From Aquamicrobium sp. (GTDB lineage: Bacteria; Pseudomonadota; Alphaproteobacteria; Rhizobiales; Rhizobiaceae), in assembly GCA_014860725.1 (NCBI GenBank), contig JACZJD010000271.1, positions 1 through 6,951 on the forward strand: DNA of 6,951 nt, in the 5' to 3' direction. How positions within the stretch are numbered: the stretch's first letter is position 1; each line of letters begins with the position of its first letter. The notes below the pieces were generated by a model. It was not told the DNA's origin, did no database searches, and worked only from the letters and a program-made list of their open reading frames with translations. Below, in pieces: positions 1 through 6,755 of this stretch. The translations under genes were made by a program, and so were the position numbers.

Positions 1-583
<583 letters not shown>

Positions 584-595
584 TCCTCCCGGGCC

Positions 596-628
596 GGGGC
601 GGCGCGGCGCCCGTCGCTGCGCCGCCCC
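596..628 (+). other. Inverted repeat between aldehyde dehydrogenase and DUF779 gene
   Basis: A perfect 10-bp stem (GGGGCGGCGC at 596-605 against GCGCCGCCCC at 619-628) with a 13-base loop lies in the 75-base gap between the two plus-strand genes. No T-run follows it, so it is not a convincing intrinsic terminator. It may be an mRNA processing or stability element, or simply GC-rich spacer. The DUF779 gene has its own Shine-Dalgarno (GGGAG at 646-650) after the hairpin. Confidence 0.35.
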
Positions 629-658
629 AGTCTTCCCGGCAGGCAGGGAGATTTCGCC

Positions 659-1018
659 ATGAAGCAGGAAAAGATCTCTCTCGGAAAGGTCTCGGCGACG
701 CCCGAGGCGTTGCAACTGCTCGACGAGATCATCGCCGATCACGGCCCGGTGCTGTTCCACCAGTCGGGCGGCTGCTGCGACGGCTCCTCGCCGATGTGCT
801 ACCCGCGCGACGACTTCATCGTCGGCGACCGCGACGTGCTTCTGGGGACGATCGGCGACACGCCGGTCTATATCAGCGAATCCCAGTATGAGGCGTGGAA
901 GCACACCGACCTCGTCATCGACGTGGTGCCCGGCCGCGGCGGCATGTTCTCGCTCGACAACGGCCGCGAGAAGCGGTTCCTGACCCGCTCGACGGTCTGC
1001 GCCGTGCCGGAGACGTAG
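659..1018 (+). CDS. DUF779 family protein, aldehyde-dehydrogenase-associated
   Basis: A 119-residue soluble protein of the DUF779 family. Its biochemical role is not established, but the family is commonly encoded beside ExaC/AcoD-type aldehyde dehydrogenases, as here. The diagnostic stretch is HQSGGCCDGSSPMCYP at residues 34-49, which holds three cysteines (39, 40, 47) and a histidine. A fourth cysteine lies near the end (114, in STVCAVPET). This clustering could bind a metal or take part in thiol chemistry, but that is inference. There is no signal peptide or membrane segment. The start is supported by GGGAG eight bases upstream, and the protein has the usual family length. It is probably co-transcribed with the dehydrogenase, 75 bases upstream, and acts as an accessory or maturation partner for it. 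Confidence 0.9.
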   Translation: MKQEKISLGKVSATPEALQLLDEIIADHGPVLFHQSGGCCDGSSPMCYPRDDFIVGDRDVLLGTIGDTPVYISESQYEAWKHTDLVIDVVPGRGGMFSLDNGREKRFLTRSTVCAVPET

Positions 1019-1041
1019 AAAGCCGGCTCACGAAACGGAGA

Positions 1042-1072
1042 CGGCCCGCCATCTCTTGCGGATGGCGGGCCG
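1042..1072. terminator. Convergent (bidirectional) terminator hairpin
   Basis: A perfect 11-bp stem (CGGCCCGCCAT at 1042-1052, ATGGCGGGCCG at 1062-1072) with a 9-base loop sits in the 109-base gap between the stops of the DUF779 gene (plus strand) and the receptor gene (minus strand). It is followed by CTTGCGTTT on the plus strand and by TCTCCGTTT on the minus strand, weak U-tracts usable in both directions. A second inverted repeat, GGCTCACG at 1025-1032 and CGTGAGCC at 1091-1098, encloses it. The position between convergent genes makes a shared terminator the natural reading. Confidence 0.75.
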
Positions 1073-1127
1073 CTTGCGTTTGCGGCGCCCCGTGAGCCAG
1101 CCGGGCGCGCTTCCCCTCTTGCGGTCG

Positions 1128-3332
1128 TCAGAACTTCATCCGCAACGACACCTCGACGCTGCGGCCGACGCCCGGAATCTCCTCGAACGAGGATCGGTAT
1201 TCCTTGTCGAGGATGTTGTTGAAATGGACGCCGTAGCGGAACTTGTCGTCGTCGCCGAACGCGCCGCCGAAGGCGAAGTTGAGCGTGCCGTAGCCGGAAA
1301 GGCTGTCGGTCTCGAGAAGGCCGGTGGTGCCGTTGCGCGTGGTCAGCTTCACGCCCGACGACGCCCGCACATAGAGATCGGCCCATGCGTCGTGGTTGGC
1401 CACCTCGCCTTCCCAGCGCACGCCGAGCCGGCCCGAAAGCGCGGGCGTGTTGCTGTTGTAGGTCGAGTAGCTGGCGAATTCGAGCTTGCGGCGCATCCAC
1501 GCGCCGGTGACGTAAGGCGTGAAGGCCGTGCCGGGGATGGTATACTCTGCCGCCAGCTCGAGGCCGTAGGCGGTGGCCTCGTCGGCGTTGACGTAGATGT
1601 AGTTGGCCGCCGAGGCTCCTGCCGGGCACCCGGCTCCGGGCGTGCAGGAGATGCTGGTGATGTAGTCCTTCGCCGTGGTGTAGAAGGCTGCGGCGTCGAA
1701 GACGACGCCGCCGGCGTTGTAGCGCGCGCCGACCTCGACGTTGCGCGACGTTTCGGCGTCGAGGTCGGGATTGCCGTAGGTGACCACGCCGCGGCCCGCG
1801 CTCGAATCGGTGAAGAGCTGCAGCAGCGTCGGCGTGATGTAGCCCTCCGAATAGAGCGCCCTCAGCGTGGTGTCGGGAAGGCCGGTGTAGGTCAGGCCGG
1901 CGGACGTGACCAGCCTGCCGTCGCTGTTGCTCGGATGGGTGGGCACGGCGACCGAGTTCTGCTCGGAATAGTCGTGCTCGGTCCGGGTGTAGTAGTAGCG
2001 GGCGCCCGTCGTCAGCTTGAAGTCCTCCGCGAAGGACCACTCGTTCTGGGCGAAGGCCGAGACCGTGTGGATGGAGGCGTCGTCGAAGCCCGATGAGGAG
2101 GTGACGCTCGGCGGGGCCATCCCCATCCTCGTCGATGTGGTCGAGGTCTTCGCCGTCTTCAGGTTGTCGGTCAGGTAGTGAAGCCCGACGATGGTGTAGT
2201 GGTCGGGATGGAACTGCAGGTCCACCTGCGCCGTGCCGCCATAGTTGACGTTGCGGTCGTCGGATGTCGATTCCACCCCCACCGTCATTATCGGCAGCGG
2301 CTGCATCACCACTTCGTTCATGAACAGCCGGTCGACGGTCTGGTAGTAGGCGTCGACATGGACCTTGCGGACGAGATCGCTGATGTCGGTGCCGTCGTAG
2401 TAGAGCCCGACCTTGCGCAGGTCGCGCTGCGGCAGGTCGATGTTGAAGCCGGTGATCGGGTAGGTCTGGTAGGACGGATCGGTCCAGCTTTCAGTGGACA
2501 GCCGATGCTGCTCGGCCTTGAGCGCGATGTAGTGGTTGCCGGCGTCGCCGAAGGTGTAGCCCAGATGCGCCGAGATGTTGTCGTTGTCGAACGACGTGCC
2601 GTCGAGCCGGCCGGTCGAGCTGTATTGCCCTTTCGGCACCCTACGGTCGCCGTGGTCGTCGAGGCTGCCCGAGAAGCGGTAGTCGAAATTGCCCACGGTG
2701 CCCGAAGCCGCCGCCCAGCCTTTCCAGCCGGACGTGGCGGAATCGTAGGTGCCGCCGATCTCGGCCTGGACCGGCTTGTCGGCGCCGCGCTTGGTGATGA
2801 TGTTGATGACGCCGCCGATGGCCTTGGCGCCGTGCAGCACCGAGGCCGGGCCGCGCACCACCTCGATGCGCTCGACATTGGCCGGATCGACCAGGATCGG
2901 CGTGCCGTAGGTCGAGTGGTCGGTGATCTCCTGCCCGTCGACGAGGATGGTGACGCGGCGCGAGGATTCGCCGCGGATGGAAAGCCGCTTCATGCCCGGG
3001 GCGGAGGAATCGACCACCTCGACGCCCGGCACGTCGCGCAGCAGCTCGGCGATCGATTCGCCCGATTTCCTCTCGATCTGCTCTTCGTCGACCACGCTTA
3101 CCGAGGCGGGATTGTCCTGCACCGAGGTTTCGGTGCGGGTGCCGACGACGGCGATGGTGTCGAGCCAGGTGACGCCGTCCTGCGACTGGGCCTGCGACTG
3201 AGCCTGCGCCTGCACGGCGCCGATGGCGACGGGCGCGGATGAAAACAGCAGCGCGAGGGCGGCCGTCCTGAAAATCGTCTGGCTGGAAGGGTCTTTCACC
3301 TTCTGGCTGGCGAGGGTGGTGGTTCCGTTCAT
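1128..3332 (-). CDS. TonB-dependent outer-membrane receptor, probably for heme or another iron source
   Basis: A 734-residue outer-membrane gated channel that imports its ligand using energy from TonB-ExbBD. The N-terminus has a signal peptide (hydrophobic stretch about residues 22-40, likely cleavage after an AQA). A TonB box (DTIAVVG, 58-64) follows, then a plug domain at about 70-182 with RGESSRRVTILVDG, VERIEVVRGPASVLHG and GGVINIITKRG. The rest is a 22-strand-type beta-barrel ending in phenylalanine (SVEVSLRMKF). The segment matching the FRAP/NPNL region of heme receptors is present but diverged: YSEGYITP at 494-501 and GNPDL at 520-524, with no histidine between them. Cys563 and Cys569 could form a disulfide in an external loop. 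The start is supported by GGAGAG eight bases upstream. The heme-processing genes directly upstream favour heme as ligand, but siderophore specificity is possible. Confidence 0.93.
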   Translation of the reverse strand: MNGTTTLASQKVKDPSSQTIFRTAALALLFSSAPVAIGAVQAQAQSQAQSQDGVTWLDTIAVVGTRTETSVQDNPASVSVVDEEQIERKSGESIAELLRDVPGVEVVDSSAPGMKRLSIRGESSRRVTILVDGQEITDHSTYGTPILVDPANVERIEVVRGPASVLHGAKAIGGVINIITKRGADKPVQAEIGGTYDSATSGWKGWAAASGTVGNFDYRFSGSLDDHGDRRVPKGQYSSTGRLDGTSFDNDNISAHLGYTFGDAGNHYIALKAEQHRLSTESWTDPSYQTYPITGFNIDLPQRDLRKVGLYYDGTDISDLVRKVHVDAYYQTVDRLFMNEVVMQPLPIMTVGVESTSDDRNVNYGGTAQVDLQFHPDHYTIVGLHYLTDNLKTAKTSTTSTRMGMAPPSVTSSSGFDDASIHTVSAFAQNEWSFAEDFKLTTGARYYYTRTEHDYSEQNSVAVPTHPSNSDGRLVTSAGLTYTGLPDTTLRALYSEGYITPTLLQLFTDSSAGRGVVTYGNPDLDAETSRNVEVGARYNAGGVVFDAAAFYTTAKDYITSISCTPGAGCPAGASAANYIYVNADEATAYGLELAAEYTIPGTAFTPYVTGAWMRRKLEFASYSTYNSNTPALSGRLGVRWEGEVANHDAWADLYVRASSGVKLTTRNGTTGLLETDSLSGYGTLNFAFGGAFGDDDKFRYGVHFNNILDKEYRSSFEEIPGVGRSVEVSLRMKF
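3180..3212 (-). repeat. 12-bp tandem repeat coding AQSQ in the receptor's N-terminus
   Basis: Two nearly identical 12-base units (CTGCGACTGGGC at 3180-3191, CTGCGACTGAGC at 3192-3203) and a partial third encode the repeated Ala-Gln-Ser-Gln run at about residues 42-51, around the signal-peptide cleavage site and just before the TonB box. Units are a multiple of three, so copy-number change would keep frame and only alter linker length. Confidence 0.6.
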
Positions 3333-3409
3333 GATCCCAACTCTCCAGACTTCATTTCTTTTCCGGGCAGGGGCGCGCGCGGGCGCTCCCGCCGTCTTGC
3401 ATTGGCGTG

Positions 3410-3443
3410 CCTTAGGGGCGTCCTTTTGGGGGCGTCCCTAAGG
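3410..3443. promoter_or_regulatory. Inverted repeat in the receptor 5' leader
   Basis: An 8-bp inverted repeat (CCTTAGGG at 3410-3417, CCCTAAGG at 3436-3443) lies in the 125-base gap upstream of the receptor gene. A direct repeat of GGGGCGTCC lies inside it. Neither strand shows a T-run after the arms, so termination is doubtful. It could be an operator for a dimeric regulator or an mRNA stem separating the upstream operon from receptor expression. The rest of the gap holds the receptor Shine-Dalgarno (minus-strand GGAGAG, 3341-3346) and no clear sigma-70 promoter that I can defend. Confidence 0.4.
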
Positions 3444-3457
3444 GACCGCTCCCGGCG

Positions 3458-3814
3458 TCACTCCGCTTCGGAGGCGAATTTCTGCATGGAGACGGCGCAC
3501 CAAGTGCCCGGCTGCGATTGCGCCGCGCCGTCGCAGGAGGCGACCTTCTCGACCGTCGCGGTCCGGTCGTCGAAGGAGACGAGGTAGGTCTGGCGCTCCG
3601 CGAATTCTTCCATGCCGTGCACGAACGGCTCGAACTCGACGTCGGCCGCGCGGCAGACCATCTTTTCGATGGGGTAGTCGCCCTTTTCGAGGATGTCGCG
3701 CACCACGGCGGCGCGCTGCTCGCACTCCTCAAGCGTCGCGGTGTTGACGAAGGCGACGGAAAGCTGGCCGTTCTCGACCAGAGTGAGGATGATCATCAGG
3801 AAGCCGAGCTTCAT
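3458..3814 (-). CDS. Unrecognised 118-residue four-cysteine protein in the heme operon
   Basis: I do not recognise this protein. It starts with a short hydrophobic stretch (MKLGFLMIILTLV), which may be a short export signal or a membrane anchor but lacks the charged start and clear cleavage site of a classical signal peptide. The remainder is mixed helix and strand in appearance, with TLEECEQRAAVVRDIL followed by a YPIEKMVCR segment. Cysteines fall at 31, 54, 94 and 106; the even number would suit two disulfides if the protein is periplasmic. The start is supported by AAGGGA seven bases upstream (3822-3827), and the gene begins 30 bases after the chuY-like stop, so it is probably the fourth gene of the hutW-hutX-chuY unit. 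A role in heme or iron handling is suggested only by this context. Its last codons contain a small CTCCG/CGGAG hairpin at 3461-3473. Confidence 0.82.
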   Translation of the reverse strand: MKLGFLMIILTLVENGQLSVAFVNTATLEECEQRAAVVRDILEKGDYPIEKMVCRAADVEFEPFVHGMEEFAERQTYLVSFDDRTATVEKVASCDGAAQSQPGTWCAVSMQKFASEAE

Positions 3815-3844
3815 TTCTTGGTCCCTTGTGCTTCATGGGGATTC

Positions 3845-4531
3845 TCATCTGGCTAGGGGAAATGGCTCGATGGGGTTGACGGAATGCGCCTGGTCGGCAT
3901 CGACCGCGGCGAAGGCGCGGCCTTCGGTGGCCGGATCGCGCAGCGCGCGGCGCACGAGGTCGGCGACGTCCGCGCGGTGGATGAAGCCGTGCATCTGCGG
4001 GTCGTCCGACAGGATGCCGCGGCTGGTGGCCGGCTCCGAGCGCAGGCCGCCCGGGCGGATGAAGGTCGCGGCGCGGATGACGCGCCGCGCATGATCCTCG
4101 GCCCGGGTCTTGGCGTCGACCGCCGCGCCGAAGGCGGCGATGGCCCGCTCGGAGCGGTAGGGCGCCATGTCGCCGCAGCCGATGGAGGTGACGAGGACGA
4201 AGCGGCCGACATTGCGTGCCGCCGCCCGGTCGGCGATGTTGACGTTGCCGTCCTCGTCGGCGAAGCGGCCGTCCTCACGGCGGCCGCCGATGGTGGAGAC
4301 GACGTCGAACTCGCCGTCGGGGTCGAATTCGAGGGCAAGGTCGAGCGCGGCGTCGATGTCTTCGGGGAGGAAGGCGTCGCCGCGGGCGATGCGCACGCCC
4401 ATCGCCTCCAGCTCGCCGGCGTCGGCGCCCGGGCGCAGCATGGCGACGACGGGAACGCCGTCGCCGTGCAGGAGCCGCGCCAGATGCAGGCCGACACCGG
4501 TTCTGGCGCCGAAGATCACCGTCGGGGTCAT
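3845..4531 (-). CDS. chuY: ChuY-like NAD(P)-binding protein (putative anaerobilin reductase)
   Basis: A 228-residue single-domain Rossmann protein of the atypical short-chain dehydrogenase type (NAD(P)H-binding). The nucleotide-binding turn is at the N-terminus, GARTGVG at residues 8-14 directly after the first beta strand TVIF. Other family landmarks are VTSIGCGD (114-121), FIRPGGL (158-164) and IHRADVADLV (184-193). The canonical SDR YxxxK pair is not evident, as expected for the atypical group. In enterobacteria ChuY reduces the linear tetrapyrrole anaerobilin made by ChuW, protecting the cell from the product. The position one base after hutX, in a W-X-Y order, is the main reason for choosing this function over a generic quinone- or flavin-reductase-like member. 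The start ATG follows the hutX TGA with a weak purine-rich site inside the hutX end. E. coli ChuY is somewhat shorter. Confidence 0.82.
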   Translation of the reverse strand: MTPTVIFGARTGVGLHLARLLHGDGVPVVAMLRPGADAGELEAMGVRIARGDAFLPEDIDAALDLALEFDPDGEFDVVSTIGGRREDGRFADEDGNVNIADRAAARNVGRFVLVTSIGCGDMAPYRSERAIAAFGAAVDAKTRAEDHARRVIRAATFIRPGGLRSEPATSRGILSDDPQMHGFIHRADVADLVRRALRDPATEGRAFAAVDADQAHSVNPIEPFPLAR

Positions 4532-4532
4532 G

Positions 4533-5063
4533 TCAGGCGGCTTCCGCCTTCTGGGTCAGCCGGGCCTTGAGCGCCTCGAAGCGCTCGACCTGCTCCGGCT
4601 TCAGCGCGCGGTTCTCGTCGCGGCCGACGAAGACCTTGAACATCGAGCCGCCCTCGGCGTTGAAGAACTGGATCGACACCGATTCCTTGCCCATGAACGG
4701 CCGGCGCAGGAACACGATCGCCTTGCAGTTGTCGGCGCGCAGGTGGCCGCCGATCGGGCTGTCGCCGTGCAGGTTGTAGAAGCCGTGGCCGAGCTTGCCG
4801 GGCGGCACCGGACCCTCGACCTCGAGGATGATGTCCCTGGTGTGGGCGATCACGGTGACGTCGCCCCATTCGGTCAGGTCCTGCATCACCTCGACGAACA
4901 GGTCGCCGGGAACGCGTGCCCACATCTCCTGCGGCAGCAGCTCCACCACGGCCTGCAGCGACAGGCCGTGCTGGCTGGCGGTGGATTCGAGGACGCCGCC
5001 GGGGTTTTCGGCAAGCTCGCGGCGGATGGCGTCGAGATCGGCGGGGGCGGAGGACTGGCTCAT
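4533..5063 (-). CDS. hutX: Heme utilization cytosolic carrier protein HutX/ChuX
   Basis: A 176-residue cytosolic protein of the HutX/ChuX/HugX family. These proteins bind heme and are thought to store it or hand it to the degrading enzyme. An N-terminal helical segment (about 8-45, with ENPGGVLE and LPQEMW) leads into the family core. Landmarks are DLTEWGDVTVI (62-72), GFYNLHGDSPIGGH (94-107), VFLRRPFMGKES (117-128), IQFFNAEGG (131-139) and MFKVFVGRDENR (141-152). Histidines at 74, 93, 99 and 107 are candidate heme ligands, though I cannot assign them by alignment. Length is normal for the family and no signal peptide is present. The ATG overlaps the hutW stop as ATGA (5060-5063), so translation is probably coupled; a longer open frame continues upstream but only as a shadow of hutW. 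AGAGAG lies a few bases before the start. Confidence 0.93.
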   Translation of the reverse strand: MSQSSAPADLDAIRRELAENPGGVLESTASQHGLSLQAVVELLPQEMWARVPGDLFVEVMQDLTEWGDVTVIAHTRDIILEVEGPVPPGKLGHGFYNLHGDSPIGGHLRADNCKAIVFLRRPFMGKESVSIQFFNAEGGSMFKVFVGRDENRALKPEQVERFEALKARLTQKAEAA

Positions 5064-6463
5064 GAAAGCTCTCTCGTCTTGTGCTGGTTGGGGGGAAAGG
5101 CGGGCCGCTGCGGCGGGCCGCCCGTCGGAGGCGTCGTGCCCGCGCACAGGATGGCGTCGAAGGCGAAGACCAGATTCGAATACCAGAACCGGCCGGCGGT
5201 GGTGAGCGTCATGACGTCGTCGGCGAGCTCGATCAGGCCGGCGGCCTGCCATTGCCGCAGGAGGGGCGCGAGCTGCCCGGCGACGTCCTCGCCGGGGGCA
5301 AGGGCCGCGAGGCCGCCGATGTCGAGGCGGCCCTTCTCGATGCCGCCCATGATGGCGTTGCGCAGCGGCTGCAGCGAATCGCAGACGCGCATGCCCTCGA
5401 TAGGCTTGCGGCCGGCGCGGATGCCGTCGGCATAGGTCTGAAGGTCGGGCGCGACGGCATAGCTGTAACGGCCGAGAAGCCCGCCGCCACCGGAGCCGTA
5501 GGCGAGGCACTCCACCCCTTCCTTGATGCGCAGATTGTAGATGTTGCGCTCGCGGGGGGTGCGCCGCCAGTGGCTGTTGCTGATCTGCTGCCAGCCTTCC
5601 TTGGCGAGGAAGTCCGCGCCCGTGCGGTACATGCCGCCGAGGTCGGCGAGCGTCGGCGCGTTGGGGAACTTGCCGGCGGCGGCCGCACGGTGGAGCGGCG
5701 TGCCGGGGATGAGGTTGAGCCCGTAGAGATCGACGCCGTCGGGCGCGATGCCGGCTGCGATCGCCAGATCCTCGCGCCACACCTCCCCGGTCTGTCCGGG
5801 CAGGCCGAACAGGAGGTCGATGACGATGGCCGCCTTGTTGCGGTCGCGCAGCGCCTCGATGAAGGCGATCGCCTCCTCCTTGCCGGCGCGGCGGCCCTGG
5901 CGGCGGCGCACGGCGGTGTCGAAGCTCTGCACGCCGATCGAGATGCGGTTGGCGCCGGCCTCGAGGCAGGCGTCGACCTTCTCGGCGTCGAAATGGATGA
6001 TGCGCCCCTCGATGGTGATCTCGCAGTCGGGCGCGAGCGGCAGCGCGCGGCGGATGGTGCCGATGAGCCGCGACAGCTCGTCGGCCGACAGCGCGCTCGG
6101 CGTGCCGCCGCCGAGATAGACCGCGTCGATGGGCTGGGCGCCGACCGCGGGGCTGCCCGCCTCGCGCTCGATCTCGGCGACCACCAGATCGGTGTAGGCG
6201 GTCGCGGCCTGCGGCGTGTAGGCGTTGCGATAGAAGCCGCAGAACAGGCAGTGATTGGCGCAGAAGGGGACATGGACGTAGGCGAGGCGCGGGCCGGACG
6301 GCGGGTGCCGCTCGGCAAGGCGCGCCCATGTCGCCTCGACCTCCTCGGCCGGCAGGGCCTGGCGGCTGCGCCAAGGCATCACCGCCCGGCGCGCGGAGAA
6401 GGCGTCGCGCACGGGATCGCCGCCCGTGCGGGCAAAGTGCGGCTCAAGGCCTTCCGCCGTCAT
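5060..6463 (-). CDS. hutW: Radical SAM heme-degrading enzyme HutW/ChuW (anaerobilin synthase type)
   Basis: A radical SAM protein of the HemN-like class. ChuW opens the heme ring without oxygen: a SAM-derived methyl is transferred to a meso carbon, giving the linear product anaerobilin and releasing iron. The [4Fe-4S] motif is CANHCLFC (Cys68, 72, 75 from this start) in the context VHVPFC...CGFY. It is followed by the SAM-binding GGGTPS (118-123), ISIGVQSFD (174-182) and LFGLPGQTGE. The HutW-type segment NSHWRRTP...IYNLRIKEGVECLAYGSG (about 296-325) supports the heme-degrading branch over HemW or HemN. I chose ATG 6463 because GAGGGG lies six bases upstream. ATG 6469 is an alternative, and the longest frame (from 6568) adds an unlikely Cys-rich stretch. 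The length, 467 residues, is close to E. coli ChuW. The first gene of hutW-hutX-chuY; its stop overlaps hutX by four bases. Confidence 0.93.
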   Translation of the reverse strand: MTAEGLEPHFARTGGDPVRDAFSARRAVMPWRSRQALPAEEVEATWARLAERHPPSGPRLAYVHVPFCANHCLFCGFYRNAYTPQAATAYTDLVVAEIEREAGSPAVGAQPIDAVYLGGGTPSALSADELSRLIGTIRRALPLAPDCEITIEGRIIHFDAEKVDACLEAGANRISIGVQSFDTAVRRRQGRRAGKEEAIAFIEALRDRNKAAIVIDLLFGLPGQTGEVWREDLAIAAGIAPDGVDLYGLNLIPGTPLHRAAAAGKFPNAPTLADLGGMYRTGADFLAKEGWQQISNSHWRRTPRERNIYNLRIKEGVECLAYGSGGGGLLGRYSYAVAPDLQTYADGIRAGRKPIEGMRVCDSLQPLRNAIMGGIEKGRLDIGGLAALAPGEDVAGQLAPLLRQWQAAGLIELADDVMTLTTAGRFWYSNLVFAFDAILCAGTTPPTGGPPQRPAFPPNQHKTRELS

Positions 6464-6608
6464 CGCCATCCCCTCGGAACCCCTTCGACACAGACCGCCG
6501 CACCCCACGCACGGCGATGCGCATGCATCCGGCCAGGATGCCGCCCGGCCGTCGCCGCCGCTAATCAAGACGCTCCGGCGGGCCGTTTCTTTGCGCTATG
6601 TCAAATAG

Positions 6609-6637
6609 TGGATAAGAATGCTCCACTTTTTAATCAA
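6609..6637 (-). promoter_or_regulatory. Candidate hutW promoter with overlapping palindrome
   Basis: The intergenic region between hutW and the miniprotein gene (6464-6755) contains the only AT-richer patch of the right block. On the minus strand TTGATT (6637-6632) and TATCCA (6614-6609) are spaced 17 bases, a weak sigma-70-like pair. An inverted repeat AGTGGA-N9-TCCACT (6607-6627) covers the spacer and the -10 side, a placement suited to repression, for example by an iron-responsive regulator. It does not match the Irr or RirA box sequences I know. TTGACA also occurs at 6604-6599 but without a -10 partner. TAATCAAGA occurs twice, at 6562-6570 and 6631-6639. The leader would be about 140 bases. 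I see no gene in the remainder of this region. Confidence 0.4.
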
Positions 6638-6755
6638 GAGGGTTTCTGCGCTTTCTCGGGGCCGCAACGGGACGGGACGGATGCGGCATGTCCGCGCAGG
6701 GACGGGCATGCGCTCTCGGGGGCGACGTCGCGCGGGAAGGGCCGGCGCGGCACCG

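Noticed and set aside
868..2040. 390-residue minus-strand frame
   Set aside because: It overlaps both the DUF779 gene and the receptor in other frames, runs through the terminator and is Arg-rich low complexity.
1056..2096. 346-residue plus-strand frame opposite the receptor
   Set aside because: Antisense to the well-supported TonB receptor, begins inside the terminator, and has a Val/Gly/Arg-rich composition without domains.
3884..4570. Plus-strand frames opposite the ChuY-like gene, some of the same length
   Set aside because: They mirror the real gene's codon structure; the minus-strand frame has the clear Rossmann GARTGVG and family motifs.
5100..5121. Direct repeat GCGGGCCGC twice in the hutW 3' end
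   Set aside because: A 9-base repeat in very GC-rich coding DNA is expected by chance and shows no array or stem.
5064..6374. Long upstream extension of the hutX frame (HutX as a 613-residue fusion)
   Set aside because: The extension is Arg/Pro/His-rich and overlaps the radical SAM gene in another frame; HutX is full length from ATG 5063 with an ATGA overlap.
6470..6568. N-terminal extension of HutW with extra cysteines (CASPCVGCGGLC)
   Set aside because: It resembles an Fe-S motif by chance, but the better ribosome site is at 6463/6469, the shorter protein matches family length, and the extension would use most of the space between promoter and gene.
6722..6731. Perfect 10-bp palindrome GCGACGTCGC after the miniprotein gene
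   Set aside because: It has no loop or T-run to act as a terminator and is short enough to occur by chance at this GC content; noted only as a possible protein site.
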